From assembly GCA_937924035.1 (NCBI GenBank), contig CALDTK010000264.1, positions 1 to 34,699 on the forward strand: 34,699 nt of DNA, read 5' to 3'. The notes under the pieces are model-generated. The model was given only the letters and a program-made list of their open reading frames with translations, was not told the DNA's origin and did not search any database. Positions 11,303 through 19,537 of the stretch are shown piece after piece; position 1 is the stretch's first letter; each line of letters starts with the position of its first letter. The DNA comes from an uncultured Saprospiraceae bacterium. GTDB taxonomy: Bacteria; Bacteroidota; Bacteroidia; Chitinophagales; Saprospiraceae. Made by a program: the position numbers and the translations under genes.

Positions 11303-11848
11303 CTACTTAAACAATGCTTTCGCAGCATTCAAGGCAGTCAATTGAAGTAATACATCGCCTGCTGCATTCGCATGTGCGAGGACGTGTCCTCCCCACAGCA
11401 TGCCCATATAGTTTGCTGTCAACTGGAGGCTTTGAATGAGTGGTTCGGCTTCTTTTTTCTCAGACCCTGCCATCGACGTTGTTAAAAACAGATACCTCCC
11501 TTTCATTTTAGCTCGAAACTCAAGACCTGGCACACGCATCCAATGAGACCAATGGTCGAGATAAAGCTTTGCGGGCGCTGGCAGACTATACCAATACACA
11601 GGACAGGCAAAAACGATAACATCCGCAGCAAGTGTAGCATCCAATAAGGTTTTCGCATTGCCCATTGGCATTTCATAAGAAACCTCCTCTTCATGTCGGA
11701 AATCCTGAAAAGCATCAAGGGGGTAATCGCTAAGCTTCAGCCATGTCTGAGTTACACCCGAAGGAAGATTCTTTGCGGCCTCTCGCGCTAGGATTTCTGA
11801 ATTACCGTCTTGACGAGAACTTCCGAGTAAGAAAAGTATGGATGTCAT
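11303..11848 (-). CDS. NAD(P)H-dependent flavodoxin-fold oxidoreductase
   Basis: A 181-residue protein of the NADPH-dependent FMN reductase / flavodoxin-like fold family. It starts MTSILFLLGSSRQDGNSE, the classic first strand and FMN-phosphate loop (GSSRxxGNS). Later come ADVIVFACPVYWYSLPAPAKLYLDHW, the flavin-contacting loop of this family (about residues 75-100), and a central strand RYLFLTTS. An upstream in-frame start would add 11 residues, but the ATG at 11848 fits the family start. It probably reduces quinones or other small molecules; the substrate cannot be read from sequence. It is divergent from the VOC gene with 40 bases between starts and lies upstream of the histidine kinase on the same strand. 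Confidence 0.88.
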   Translation of the reverse strand: MTSILFLLGSSRQDGNSEILAREAAKNLPSGVTQTWLKLSDYPLDAFQDFRHEEEVSYEMPMGNAKTLLDATLAADVIVFACPVYWYSLPAPAKLYLDHWSHWMRVPGLEFRAKMKGRYLFLTTSMAGSEKKEAEPLIQSLQLTANYMGMLWGGHVLAHANAAGDVLLQLTALNAAKALFK

Positions 11849-11888
11849 AATTAAAGTAAAAATGATTGAAAATCCCGACATTGGCTCA

Positions 11889-12284
11889 ATGTCAATTATC
11901 GCACACCTTGCAATCTACTGCACTGACCTTGAGGTTATGCGCGAGTATTACATAAAGTACTTTGGTGCCGTCTCCAATGGTCGCTACACGAACGTAAAAA
12001 AGGGTTTCAACTCATACTTCTTAAGTTTTGGCGAAAGCCCAATGCGTCTAGAACTCATGACTAGACAAGACATATATGAGAAGGGAGTCAATCAAAATGC
12101 TGAGCGCTTAGGCCTAACTCATTTTGCCATGCAACTTGAATCAAAACAAGCTGTAGATGAGCTAACGAATCGGCTGCGCACGGATGGATTCGAAATTGCA
12201 GGAGAACCGAGAACAACAGGTGATGGATATTACGAAAGTGTCGTACTAGATCCTGAAGGCAACCGAATTGAAATTGTGGGCTAA
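11889..12284 (+). CDS. VOC-family (glyoxalase/dioxygenase-fold) protein
   Basis: A 131-residue single-domain VOC protein. It shows the first beta-alpha unit IAHLAIYCTDLEVMREYY with a potential metal-binding His, a central LTHFAM strand and the typical ending DPEGNRIEIVG carrying the metal-ligand Glu. The chosen ATG begins directly at the domain; the longer frame starting at 11838 would overlap the start of the divergent flavodoxin-fold gene and adds 17 residues unlike the family. Glyoxalase I or bleomycin-resistance-type annotation is possible, but no substrate can be assigned. The gene contains one exact copy of the dispersed 14-base motif (12025-12038). Confidence 0.88.
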   Translation: MSIIAHLAIYCTDLEVMREYYIKYFGAVSNGRYTNVKKGFNSYFLSFGESPMRLELMTRQDIYEKGVNQNAERLGLTHFAMQLESKQAVDELTNRLRTDGFEIAGEPRTTGDGYYESVVLDPEGNRIEIVG

Positions 12285-12333
12285 TTTTTTCTGTTCGCAT
12301 TAAACCTCTAATCTAGTTTTTCGTATAAAAAAC

Positions 12334-13659
12334 ATGAAGTCTCTATGCCATACCCTAATTCTTCTCGCCACAATAGGAATTATTGGTGTTCTAAATGCAC
12401 AGTCTCTTTATTTCCCGCCTCTTGATGGAGATAGCTGGGAAACCATGTTTGCAACTGAGGCAGGCTACTGCGATACCGATTTCAATAGCCTAGATTCACT
12501 ACTTGAGGCAGCCAACTCGAAGGCCTTTATCTTATTGAAGGACGGGAAAATCGTACACGAGCAGTATTTCGATTCCTTTACGAAAGACAGCTTATGGGTT
12601 TGGAACTCTGCAAGCAAAACCTTGACTGCGGCGCTCGTCGGTATTGCAGTCCAGGAGGGTCAACTCGACATCAATGATATGACTTCAGTCTACCTAGGAA
12701 CGGGATGGACATCAGCGCCTCAAGAGAAAGAAGACAAGATTACAATCTGGCATCAGCTTACAATGACAAGCGGGTTGGACTATGCTACTGGTGACCCGTA
12801 CTGCACTGAGCCGTCCTGTTTAATCTACCTTGCAGATGCAGGCACGAGATGGTCGTATCACAACGGCCCTTACACACTTTTGGACAACGTACTACTCTCA
12901 GCAACTGGTCAAAGTTTAAATACTTTATTCAGAACAAAAATTAGAGATAAAACTGGAATTACTGGCCTATTTTTTCGCATTGGATACAATAATGCATTTC
13001 TTAGTAAACCTCGTAGTATGGCACGATTTGGATTACTAACGCTCAACAAAGGAATGTGGGACGGAACGCCGATTCTTTCCGATACTGCTTATATCAGACA
13101 GTCAACTACTACTTCTCAATCGCTCAATCCTTCTTATGGATACTTATGGTGGTTAAACGGCAAGTCCACGTATCGCTTACCTGGATCTCAAGTCAACTTT
13201 CCTGGACCGATATCACCTTCAGCACCTAGTGATGCAGTAGCAGCAATAGGTAAGGATGGCCAGATCATTTGTGTCATTCCAAGTACGAATGAAGTTTGGA
13301 TACGTATGGGCAATAAGCCAGAAGGTGCTAGTCAGTTAGTTGCAAGCGTGCTTTTTGAAGACATTTCTAAAGCAATTAAAAATGAACGCTGCACATCTAG
13401 CCCAACAGCTCAGCCTTCGCCAAAACCTACTTTTCGCATCCAAACTAATCCTGTGGGTGATCAACTTCAGTTAGCAGAGACGGAAAGCTTGGCTCGTGTC
13501 GAAATCATCGATACGAATGGACGCAGAATGCTTGCGAAAGAAGGAAACTTGCCGAACTACATTGATGTAAGCCACCTTGCAAACGGTACCTACACCGTTA
13601 TCGGTTGGTCATCAAATGGCGATGGAATTGCGAAACGTTTTCTGAAGGTTTTGAACTAA
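12334..13659 (+). CDS. Secreted serine hydrolase (beta-lactamase/PBP-like) with T9SS tail
   Basis: A 441-residue exported protein. Signal peptide: MKSL plus a hydrophobic stretch ending at about LNAQS. The catalytic domain belongs to the serine beta-lactamase-like superfamily (class C / EstB type). The SxxK nucleophile motif is Ser92-Ala-Ser-Lys95, followed by the second motif Tyr175-His-Asn177. No clear KTG or HTG box is visible. From about residue 370 a T9SS type A sorting domain follows (RIQTNPVGDQLQL, then SHLANGTYTV), so the enzyme should be exported across the outer membrane. It could be an esterase, peptidase or inactive binder; antibiotic hydrolysis should not be assumed. The start ATG follows an AT-rich leader with no Shine-Dalgarno sequence. 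Confidence 0.92.
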   Translation: MKSLCHTLILLATIGIIGVLNAQSLYFPPLDGDSWETMFATEAGYCDTDFNSLDSLLEAANSKAFILLKDGKIVHEQYFDSFTKDSLWVWNSASKTLTAALVGIAVQEGQLDINDMTSVYLGTGWTSAPQEKEDKITIWHQLTMTSGLDYATGDPYCTEPSCLIYLADAGTRWSYHNGPYTLLDNVLLSATGQSLNTLFRTKIRDKTGITGLFFRIGYNNAFLSKPRSMARFGLLTLNKGMWDGTPILSDTAYIRQSTTTSQSLNPSYGYLWWLNGKSTYRLPGSQVNFPGPISPSAPSDAVAAIGKDGQIICVIPSTNEVWIRMGNKPEGASQLVASVLFEDISKAIKNERCTSSPTAQPSPKPTFRIQTNPVGDQLQLAETESLARVEIIDTNGRRMLAKEGNLPNYIDVSHLANGTYTVIGWSSNGDGIAKRFLKVLN

Positions 13660-13743
13660 AAATTTAATGCTCTTAAGGAGAATTTGAAGTCAATTATTGA
13701 GGGCCGTTGACTTTATTTACACCCGTCTACTTATAGAAATTCA

Positions 13744-13995
13744 ATGATAACAAACAACGACGCTTATAGAGCCGCCGTAGCCGAGTTAGAACGAACAATA
13801 GCTATCCTTGAAAAAACAGGAGGCATTCAAGGTTATGGCGCTCTACCTTCAGGATTTATAGAAACAACAGAAGGCGTAGGTAAAGCGACCTTTCAAATTG
13901 AGATTGAAGGCAAGAAGAAAAATATGTCCGTTAAGGTTCACCTGTCAAAAGAACCTGAAGGAGATTGGACAGTACATAAATTGAAATATAAATAG
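13744..13995 (+). CDS. Small protein resembling the Coa1 fold
   Basis: An 83-residue protein without signal peptide or membrane segment. The N-terminal half is a predicted helix (DAYRAAVAELERTIAILEKTG), and the C-terminal half alternates GKATFQIEIEGKKK, SVKVHLSKEP and DWTVHKLKYK. This pattern (helix, then A-F-x-I-x-V-x-G, then W-x-hydrophobic) resembles the cytochrome oxidase assembly factor Coa1 domain without its usual membrane anchor. That is a pattern-based guess. It ends 7 bases before the stop of the convergent radical SAM gene and follows the serine hydrolase by 84 bases, so it may be transcribed alone. Confidence 0.65.
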   Translation: MITNNDAYRAAVAELERTIAILEKTGGIQGYGALPSGFIETTEGVGKATFQIEIEGKKKNMSVKVHLSKEPEGDWTVHKLKYK

Positions 13996-14002
13996 CTTCG
14001 AA

Positions 14003-14899
14003 CTACTCAGTGGCTCCTAAAGCCGGATGCACATTTTTCTTCCCCTTCTTAAATCGATTGATGAAAGTGCAATGTTGACAGAAATCTTCAACGAGCACTC
14101 CATTCATAAAGCCCTCTCGCATTTTAGTGAAACGCTCGCTTTCCAGAATACTCCTCAACGTTTGCTCTTTTGCATTGCCCAAATTGATGACTGCATTTTT
14201 ATCAAGGCAACATGGTACAACTGAACCATCAGCATGAATACCAATATGATTCACTGCTCCGTGACAACGCCCCTGGGTTCCTTGATGAGGCAAAAGAAAA
14301 CTAGGCCACTCAAATCGAGAATCGAAATGTAAATAGAGACGATTCCAAATACGCTTTGACTTTATGCCTCCAACCTCAACTGATCGATTAATTTCTAGAT
14401 CAAATTCGCTTTCTATTAATTGAAATATTTCTTCGTTATCTGAGGCATTACTTTGTTGATTCCACAATCTATAGTTGACATACATTTCTGGCTTGACTAC
14501 GTGCGCCAACTTCGCAAAGGCAAATATTGGATCAATGTAGGGATGAATGTCACGCGTCGGAAAATTATCACGAAAAGCTTGCAAGGAAAAATTCACTTGA
14601 CGCACACACTTTGAATTTACGATCGCCTCTGCGTATCGATCTATTAAGATACCATTGGTCGTCAGGTCTATTTGAGTTTCGTACTTCTCACAGAGGTGCA
14701 GGATTTCTAAAAACTTTGGATGCGCGAGTGGCTCACCCATAAGGTGTAAACAGACGATTTCCGTGAGTGGTGCCACCTGCATAAGTACTTCCTCAAACTC
14801 ACTTACATCCATAAGCTTATTATCCTTCTCCACGATCGGACAGAAGGAACACTGCACATTGCAGATGTTAGAGATTTCGAGATAGACTCGTTTGAACAT
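14003..14899 (-). CDS. Radical SAM protein with SPASM-like C-terminus
   Basis: A 298-residue radical SAM enzyme. The 4Fe-4S motif is CNVQCSFC (Cys13, Cys17, Cys20) directly after the first strand MFKRVYLEISNI. The GE motif is HLMGEPLAHP and the next strand is IDLTTNGI. The C-terminal part carries further cysteines (GRCHGA, ADGSVVPCCLDK, FCQHC), as in SPASM or twitch domains that hold auxiliary clusters. The frame can be extended 36 residues to 15007, but that extension translates a degenerate tandem repeat and does not resemble the family, so ATG 14899 is preferred. No precursor peptide, transporter set or cofactor operon is adjacent that would show its substrate. Confidence 0.9.
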   Translation of the reverse strand: MFKRVYLEISNICNVQCSFCPIVEKDNKLMDVSEFEEVLMQVAPLTEIVCLHLMGEPLAHPKFLEILHLCEKYETQIDLTTNGILIDRYAEAIVNSKCVRQVNFSLQAFRDNFPTRDIHPYIDPIFAFAKLAHVVKPEMYVNYRLWNQQSNASDNEEIFQLIESEFDLEINRSVEVGGIKSKRIWNRLYLHFDSRFEWPSFLLPHQGTQGRCHGAVNHIGIHADGSVVPCCLDKNAVINLGNAKEQTLRSILESERFTKMREGFMNGVLVEDFCQHCTFINRFKKGKKNVHPALGATE

Positions 14900-14903
14900 G
14901 GTC

Positions 14904-14947
14904 GGGACGTGAGATCTAGGACGTGAGATGTGGGATCTAATGTGCGA
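14904..14947. repeat. Degenerate short tandem repeat (GTGAGATST-like)
   Basis: Three imperfect units of about 13-14 bases (GGACGTGAGATCTA, GGACGTGAGATGT, GGGATCTAATGTG) lie in the 143-base spacer between the divergent radical SAM and permease genes. This looks like a non-coding microsatellite. Confidence 0.6.
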
Positions 14948-15042
14948 GGCAAACATACCTACTTGGAATCGTATACCTACGAAAAAGGTACGTTTGTCGA
15001 TTGTCAAGAATACGTCAGTATGATTGCCCGTTACTTCCGTAT

Positions 15043-16287
15043 ATGAACGCCTTACTCAGCTCCTTTTCTGACGCATGGACCAGTCTCAGATCCAATTTTC
15101 TTCAGACGTTTCTTTCAATGCTAGGCATCATCATAGGTGTAGGCGCACTGGTGGCCATGCTGTCATTAATAGATGGTTTAGAACAGCTGGCGCGCGATCA
15201 GATTGCTGGGAAAACGTCAATGGAGAACATGTCCATCTCGGTCAGTACACATCGTAGAGTTGATGACATACGCGTAAAAAGAGACTCAGTGGCAGTCTTC
15301 TCAAAAGACTTGATGGACGACCTCTTAACTGAACTCCCACAAGAGGCTACTGCCCAGTTAAGCGTAGGTGGGTCTGCACTTGGAGCCACGCGCGACACCC
15401 AGCAACTAGGCATCACCTATCGAGCTGTAACCTTCCCAGTAATAGATAAGACTTTTGATTTAGTCGCCGGTCGGTGGCCAGACTCAGCAGCACAGCAAGC
15501 GAACTCTACGACGGTTGTTGAAGCACTTGTTAATCACAAGCTTGCGCTAAAACTTATCTCACCCGACACAAACGCAGCAGCCGCATTAGGCAGCACATTC
15601 CAACTCCTAGGAGGGACACTCAGGGTTGTAGGCGTTGCAGAAAAAAGCGACAAAATTGATGTTAACGGCACCTTGTTCGGCTACAACCAACTACCAGCAC
15701 TTCCTGACGCAAAACTTGGATCTGGCCAAATGGTCTTATCCTTTGCTTCGGTTGAAGACGTGCTCCCTGCTAAGGAATACATTGAGCCTTGGATGGAGAA
15801 TCGATTTGCTGGAATTGAAGATCCTGTGCGTATAGACACACACACAAATTACCTAGAAGCAATGCAAGAAGGGTTTCTAGTCTTTCGCCTAGTCATGGGT
15901 TTTCTCATCGGTATTGCTGTTGTAGTAGGGGGTGTCGGCATTATGAATGTATTGGTCATGTCTGTCGTAGAACGCACCTCAGAAATAGGAATTCGAAAAG
16001 CAATTGGCGCAGATCGGAAATCTATCATTGTTCAATTCCTTTCAGAGGCGATTGCACTATCTGTAATAGGTAGTGTATTTGGTACCATACTAGGTGTATG
16101 TGTTGCCTTACTGGGCGCTCCTATTGTTTCTATGTTTTCAAACGAAATAGAGTTTTCAGCTATTTTCACGTTGAATACACTTCTAATCGTCGGATTAGTT
16201 GCGATTGGTATCGGCTGCCTATTTGGTACATATCCAGCTTTACGAGCAAGTCGACTCGACCCTGTAAGCGCAATACGGCGGCTTTAA
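15043..16287 (+). CDS. MacB/FtsX-type ABC transporter permease
   Basis: A 414-residue inner-membrane permease. An N-terminal membrane helix (about 20-45, TFLSMLGIIIGVGALVAML) is followed by a long periplasmic MacB_PCD-like domain (about 46-270) and three C-terminal helices (about 277-305, 328-358, 368-395). The coupling motif ERTSEIGIRKAIGA (about 309-322) and the ending ASRLDPVSAIRRL are diagnostic of the MacB/LolC-like FtsX family. No ATPase or membrane-fusion partner is encoded nearby, so it must use one made elsewhere. The ATG at 15043 is chosen over the upstream TTG at 15001 because the family begins about 15 residues before the first helix. The next gene starts 9 bases after its stop. 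Confidence 0.93.
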   Translation: MNALLSSFSDAWTSLRSNFLQTFLSMLGIIIGVGALVAMLSLIDGLEQLARDQIAGKTSMENMSISVSTHRRVDDIRVKRDSVAVFSKDLMDDLLTELPQEATAQLSVGGSALGATRDTQQLGITYRAVTFPVIDKTFDLVAGRWPDSAAQQANSTTVVEALVNHKLALKLISPDTNAAAALGSTFQLLGGTLRVVGVAEKSDKIDVNGTLFGYNQLPALPDAKLGSGQMVLSFASVEDVLPAKEYIEPWMENRFAGIEDPVRIDTHTNYLEAMQEGFLVFRLVMGFLIGIAVVVGGVGIMNVLVMSVVERTSEIGIRKAIGADRKSIIVQFLSEAIALSVIGSVFGTILGVCVALLGAPIVSMFSNEIEFSAIFTLNTLLIVGLVAIGIGCLFGTYPALRASRLDPVSAIRRL

Positions 16288-16296
16288 ACCAAGAAT

Positions 16297-16659
16297 ATGA
16301 AAGCAAAGTCTATCCGACCGTTTATAGGATCGAAAGATTATGAGACTTCAAGAAAGTTCTATCGTGCTTGGGGTTTTAGCGAAAGCGAACTAGGCGAACA
16401 GATGTCAGTATTTATGCTTGACGACCAAGCCTTTTATCTGCAGAACTACTACAAAAGAAGTTGGATAGACAACACGATGCTCTTTCTCGAGGTTACCCAT
16501 CTAACTTCCCATCATGCTCAAACAGTTTCTCTAGACTTACCAAGTCAATTTAAAGGAGTCCGAGTATCGGAGATTAAAGTCTTAGACTGGGGAAGGGAAT
16601 ATTTCGTTCACGATCCTTCCGGCATCCTGTGGCACGTTGGTCAGTTCAATACAGTATAG
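16297..16659 (+). CDS. Small VOC-family protein
   Basis: A 120-residue glyoxalase/bleomycin-resistance-like protein. Its outline is the VOC fold: FIGSKDYETSRKFYRAWGF at the start, a middle strand with MLFLEV, then DWGREYFVHDPSGILWHVGQF at the end, with the DPSG turn and His near the usual metal-site region. The typical C-terminal ligand Glu is replaced by a WHVG segment, so metal binding is uncertain. It starts 9 bases downstream of the permease and is probably cotranscribed with it; the functional link is unclear. Confidence 0.82.
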   Translation: MKAKSIRPFIGSKDYETSRKFYRAWGFSESELGEQMSVFMLDDQAFYLQNYYKRSWIDNTMLFLEVTHLTSHHAQTVSLDLPSQFKGVRVSEIKVLDWGREYFVHDPSGILWHVGQFNTV

Positions 16660-16662
16660 TAA

Positions 16663-17328
16663 TCAATACTTCCAAAATACGCCAAGGTTTAGTTGGTCGC
16701 GCCCACCCACATTAAAGTACTGATTGAGGTATCCTAATTCAACAGAAAATGAATCGGTAACTTTATAGCCGAGCCCTCCATACAAACGGTTTCGATCAAA
16801 CTTATTCCCACTAGTATTGATAAAGAGCTCATCATAAGCGACTAGGTACAGCGTCTTTGCAATAAGTGATGGTTTTGTAAGAGCAAATTTTGCGTTAAGC
16901 ATATATCGAAAGCGCACACGAAAATCTCTTTCAACCCATCGCTCTTCAATTCGATATCGATGCATAAAGGAGAATCTTCCAAAGGACTGCTTCGATACAA
17001 ACTGCTGATAGATACGATGCTCACTGACATCTACTTTCTCATCCGAAGCCCCCAAATAATTTTGGCTTAAAATGTAGCCATAACCAATGAGGAGATTATT
17101 ATTATTCTCAGCAAGGTTATAGCCAAGCCCAGCACGTAATAGCAGTTGCTCTAGATCTCCAGCTACGTTATAATTTCGATATTGCACTTCGTGATGGAGG
17201 TTAAAATTCTTTGGTAGCTTCTTATTCCCGAAGTACATTAACCAATTACCGAAATCGCTAGACTGGGTGAATCCGATAGAGGATGAAAAAAACAGTGCTA
17301 CAACAAGCGAGAGGACATACTTTCTCAT
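16663..17328 (-). CDS. DUF2490 outer-membrane beta-barrel protein
   Basis: A 221-residue exported protein with a clear signal peptide (MRKYVLSLVVALFFSSSIGFTQ). The mature part has alternating amphipathic strands typical of DUF2490, including FGNWLMYFGNKKL near the start, HEVQYRNY, RYRIEERW and the final LGYLNQYFN...LNLGVFWKY ending in aromatic residues as outer-membrane barrels do. The function of the family is unknown. The gene is convergent with the small VOC gene, with three bases between the stops. Confidence 0.88.
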   Translation of the reverse strand: MRKYVLSLVVALFFSSSIGFTQSSDFGNWLMYFGNKKLPKNFNLHHEVQYRNYNVAGDLEQLLLRAGLGYNLAENNNNLLIGYGYILSQNYLGASDEKVDVSEHRIYQQFVSKQSFGRFSFMHRYRIEERWVERDFRVRFRYMLNAKFALTKPSLIAKTLYLVAYDELFINTSGNKFDRNRLYGGLGYKVTDSFSVELGYLNQYFNVGGRDQLNLGVFWKY

Positions 17329-17519
17329 TGTGCATAGTTATCTCTTTTTTTCAAATATTCTGCAACCAAATAACGTCTCCATTTTGCATAAAATAGTAAA
17401 AATAGCAGCGATAAGATTTACAAACACCTCATTTACTTAATATTAGTCATTCAATACTTTTCAACATGAATTGAGAACAACATGCAAAATAAGGGTCTAA
17501 GCTTTGTATAACTACAAAA

Positions 17520-17547
17520 CCGGCACAACCAATTCAGATTGCACCGG
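17520..17547 (-). terminator. Terminator-like hairpin after the small exported gene
   Basis: An 11-base stem with G-U pairs (CCGGCACAACC with GATTGCACCGG) and a 6-base loop is followed, on the minus strand, by TTTTG. It lies 23 bases past the stop of the 17570 gene. The T-run is short, so termination is probable but not certain. Confidence 0.6.
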
Positions 17548-17569
17548 CTAGATTTATAGCATAAAAACC

Positions 17570-17929
17570 CTAATTTCTCAGTTCAGGTGTTTTTGACAAT
17601 ATTGCCTCACCTCCTTGAAGTCTGATTTTAGTAGTACCTGTTGAGATAGACTGTACAGCAAGAGTAAAGTCTCCTTTATAGAAGATTCCTCCGTCAGGTT
17701 GGGTGACTGAAAAAAGGGTGTTACCTGCTTCAGCGATGGTTGCAACATTGGCATTATTAAGCTGAAGCACTGTATCACCAACAGCTCTGCCATTAATCAA
17801 AAGTTGTCCACCTTCATGAATTTTTATTGCCAACGTATGGGTTGGAGGACTGCTTGGAACGCTTGTCGCAGTTTGTGTGAAAACAACACTACAAGTAAGA
17901 AGGAATGAAGAAAGAATTGAGACTGACAT
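17570..17929 (-). CDS. Small exported protein, unknown function
   Basis: A 119-residue protein with a signal peptide (MSVSILSSFLLTCSVVFTQTA). The mature part is low in cysteine and rich in short beta-like segments (HTLAIKIHEGGQLLINGRAVG, TLFSVTQPDGGIFYKGDFTLAVQ). ATG 17929 is preferred to the TTG two codons upstream. I do not recognise the family. It sits alone, between the DUF2490 gene and a gene-poor spacer, and has its own terminator-like hairpin. Periplasmic or surface location is inferred from the signal peptide. Confidence 0.7.
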   Translation of the reverse strand: MSVSILSSFLLTCSVVFTQTATSVPSSPPTHTLAIKIHEGGQLLINGRAVGDTVLQLNNANVATIAEAGNTLFSVTQPDGGIFYKGDFTLAVQSISTGTTKIRLQGGEAILSKTPELRN

Positions 17930-18007
17930 AGTCAATATTTTAAAGTACTCATTTTCAATGAGCGAGTTTAGGTTTAGCGTGGCAGTACTCCATCAAGGGA
18001 TCAATAA

Positions 18008-18160
18008 GTAACCACCACTGGGGTTCGTAAACAAAGACGATTCAAGGGGCCAACCGTTGCAGCAATACGAGATGAGTTCGACAAATTGATCAGTTCCTTA
18101 GATGGAACAGGTCATGCATTACGACGAATGCTTAGCAATAAGTATATCTTAGTTCTGTGA
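18008..18160 (+). other. Open stretch overlapping the glycosyltransferase start
   Basis: A 50-codon open stretch, bounded by TAA at 18005 and TGA at 18158, reads like protein (KGPTVAAIRDEFDKLISSL) but has no good start codon at its beginning; only a TTG or a late ATG is available. Its TGA overlaps the GTG of the next gene as GTGA, the layout of translational coupling. It could be the tail of a decayed gene, a leader ORF, or chance. Confidence 0.3.
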
Positions 18161-19449
18161 AAATATTGCTCTCTTCTATTGGCACTCGTGGCGACATGGA
18201 ACCCTTCCTGGCGGTTGGTCTGTTACTTAAGCTAAGAGGTCACGATGTGGTCTGCACCATGCCTGAGCAATTTGGTACTCTTGTTGAGGAGACGGGGCTG
18301 CGCTTTAAGTCGATTGGTCCTGAGTTTGTAAATATGCTTGATAGCGAAGATGGCAAGAAAGCAATGGGAGGCGGCGGCGGATCAAGCCTTCAAAAACTCT
18401 TTGCGATGGTCCGCTTAGCACGTCTTGGCCCAATCGTGAATCGAAAAATGATCGAACGGCAGCGCTCCGTTTTTGAGGAGGAGAAGCCCGACCGTATCGT
18501 GTGCAATGGAAAGTCCACCTATCCCTTCATTTATCAGATTGAAGGACGACACTTAGGAGTTCAGCGCCCAGCGCCCATAGTATTGCTCCCTATTCCGTAC
18601 ATGCACTATGTAAAGGGACACGCTCACCTTGTGTTCAATCGAAATCTAGGGAGCATACTCAATAAGCTAACGTTCAAGCTCACCAACTTTGGACTGATAC
18701 AATCGGTCATGAGTTCTATTCAAGCGCTCAACCTTGCGTGCCGCATCAAACGAAGAGAAGTAAAAGATGCGCTTTTTCAAGCGAAAACTATTTATACGAT
18801 ATCCCCTACTCTATTTCCACGCCCTAGTGAATGGCCATCTCATCTTCAAGTACTTGGATATCATGAAAGAACAGCAGACACAAACTGGACGCCTCTAAAA
18901 GAATTAGAAGATTTCCTATCTAAATCTGAGAAGACGGTATTCATTACGTTTGGAAGCATGACCAATCCAGCACCAGAGGCTGTAACACGTCTTTTCATGA
19001 CAGCATGCGAGCAACATGGTATTCAAGCGATTTTCAATACAGCAGCAGGTGGCTTGGCCGAGCCAAAGCATTACGACAAGAACCAATTTCATTTTCTTGA
19101 AAAAGTGCCTTACGCGTGGATATTCCCTAAAGTCTACGCGGTCATTCATCACGGAGGATCAGGCACAACACATACTGCCCTCAAATACGGATGTGCGAGT
19201 ATGGTCATTCCGCACATCATTGATCAGTTTGCATGGAATGATATTATTTCTTCAAAAGGTGCTGGTCCTAAGGGGCCTTCAATGAAGGCTATTCAAAGAA
19301 AAATGCCAAAAATAAAAAGCGAGATTTCCGAATTAATCTTGGCGCTACTCAGCAATTCAAAATACAAGGAAAAGTCCTTAGAATTGAGTACTCAAATAAA
19401 ACTGGAGAACTACAAAGAATCGTTGTTGGAAGCAATAGAAGTAGAATAA
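18157..19449 (+). CDS. GT1-family glycosyltransferase (UDP-sugar type)
   Basis: A 430-residue two-domain GT-B glycosyltransferase. The N-terminal acceptor domain begins ILLSSIGTRGDMEPFLAVG, the GT28-type loop seen in sterol and macrolide glycosyltransferases. The C-terminal nucleotide-sugar domain carries FITFGSM (about 262) and the family signature HHGGSGTTHTALKYG (about 331-345), followed by PHIIDQFAWN. The likely reaction is transfer of a hexose from UDP to a lipid or small hydrophobic acceptor in the cytoplasm. The start is GTG. Neighbours give no clue to the acceptor. Confidence 0.92.
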   Translation: MKILLSSIGTRGDMEPFLAVGLLLKLRGHDVVCTMPEQFGTLVEETGLRFKSIGPEFVNMLDSEDGKKAMGGGGGSSLQKLFAMVRLARLGPIVNRKMIERQRSVFEEEKPDRIVCNGKSTYPFIYQIEGRHLGVQRPAPIVLLPIPYMHYVKGHAHLVFNRNLGSILNKLTFKLTNFGLIQSVMSSIQALNLACRIKRREVKDALFQAKTIYTISPTLFPRPSEWPSHLQVLGYHERTADTNWTPLKELEDFLSKSEKTVFITFGSMTNPAPEAVTRLFMTACEQHGIQAIFNTAAGGLAEPKHYDKNQFHFLEKVPYAWIFPKVYAVIHHGGSGTTHTALKYGCASMVIPHIIDQFAWNDIISSKGAGPKGPSMKAIQRKMPKIKSEISELILALLSNSKYKEKSLELSTQIKLENYKESLLEAIEVE

Positions 19450-19537
19450 CATTCAGAAATATAAAGTAGTGTATTTATTAGTTATCTCTACTCGAAGTTC
19501 AATTAAAGCTGAAGCCTTATCATAAAAGCCTACCATA

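Noticed and set aside
13744-13995. RiPP precursor next to the radical SAM gene
   Set aside because: It lacks a leader/core pattern, cysteine content or a cleavage motif; a folded Coa1-like domain fits better.
14900-15007. N-terminal extension of the radical SAM protein
   Set aside because: It translates the degenerate tandem repeat; the family core starts at ATG 14899.
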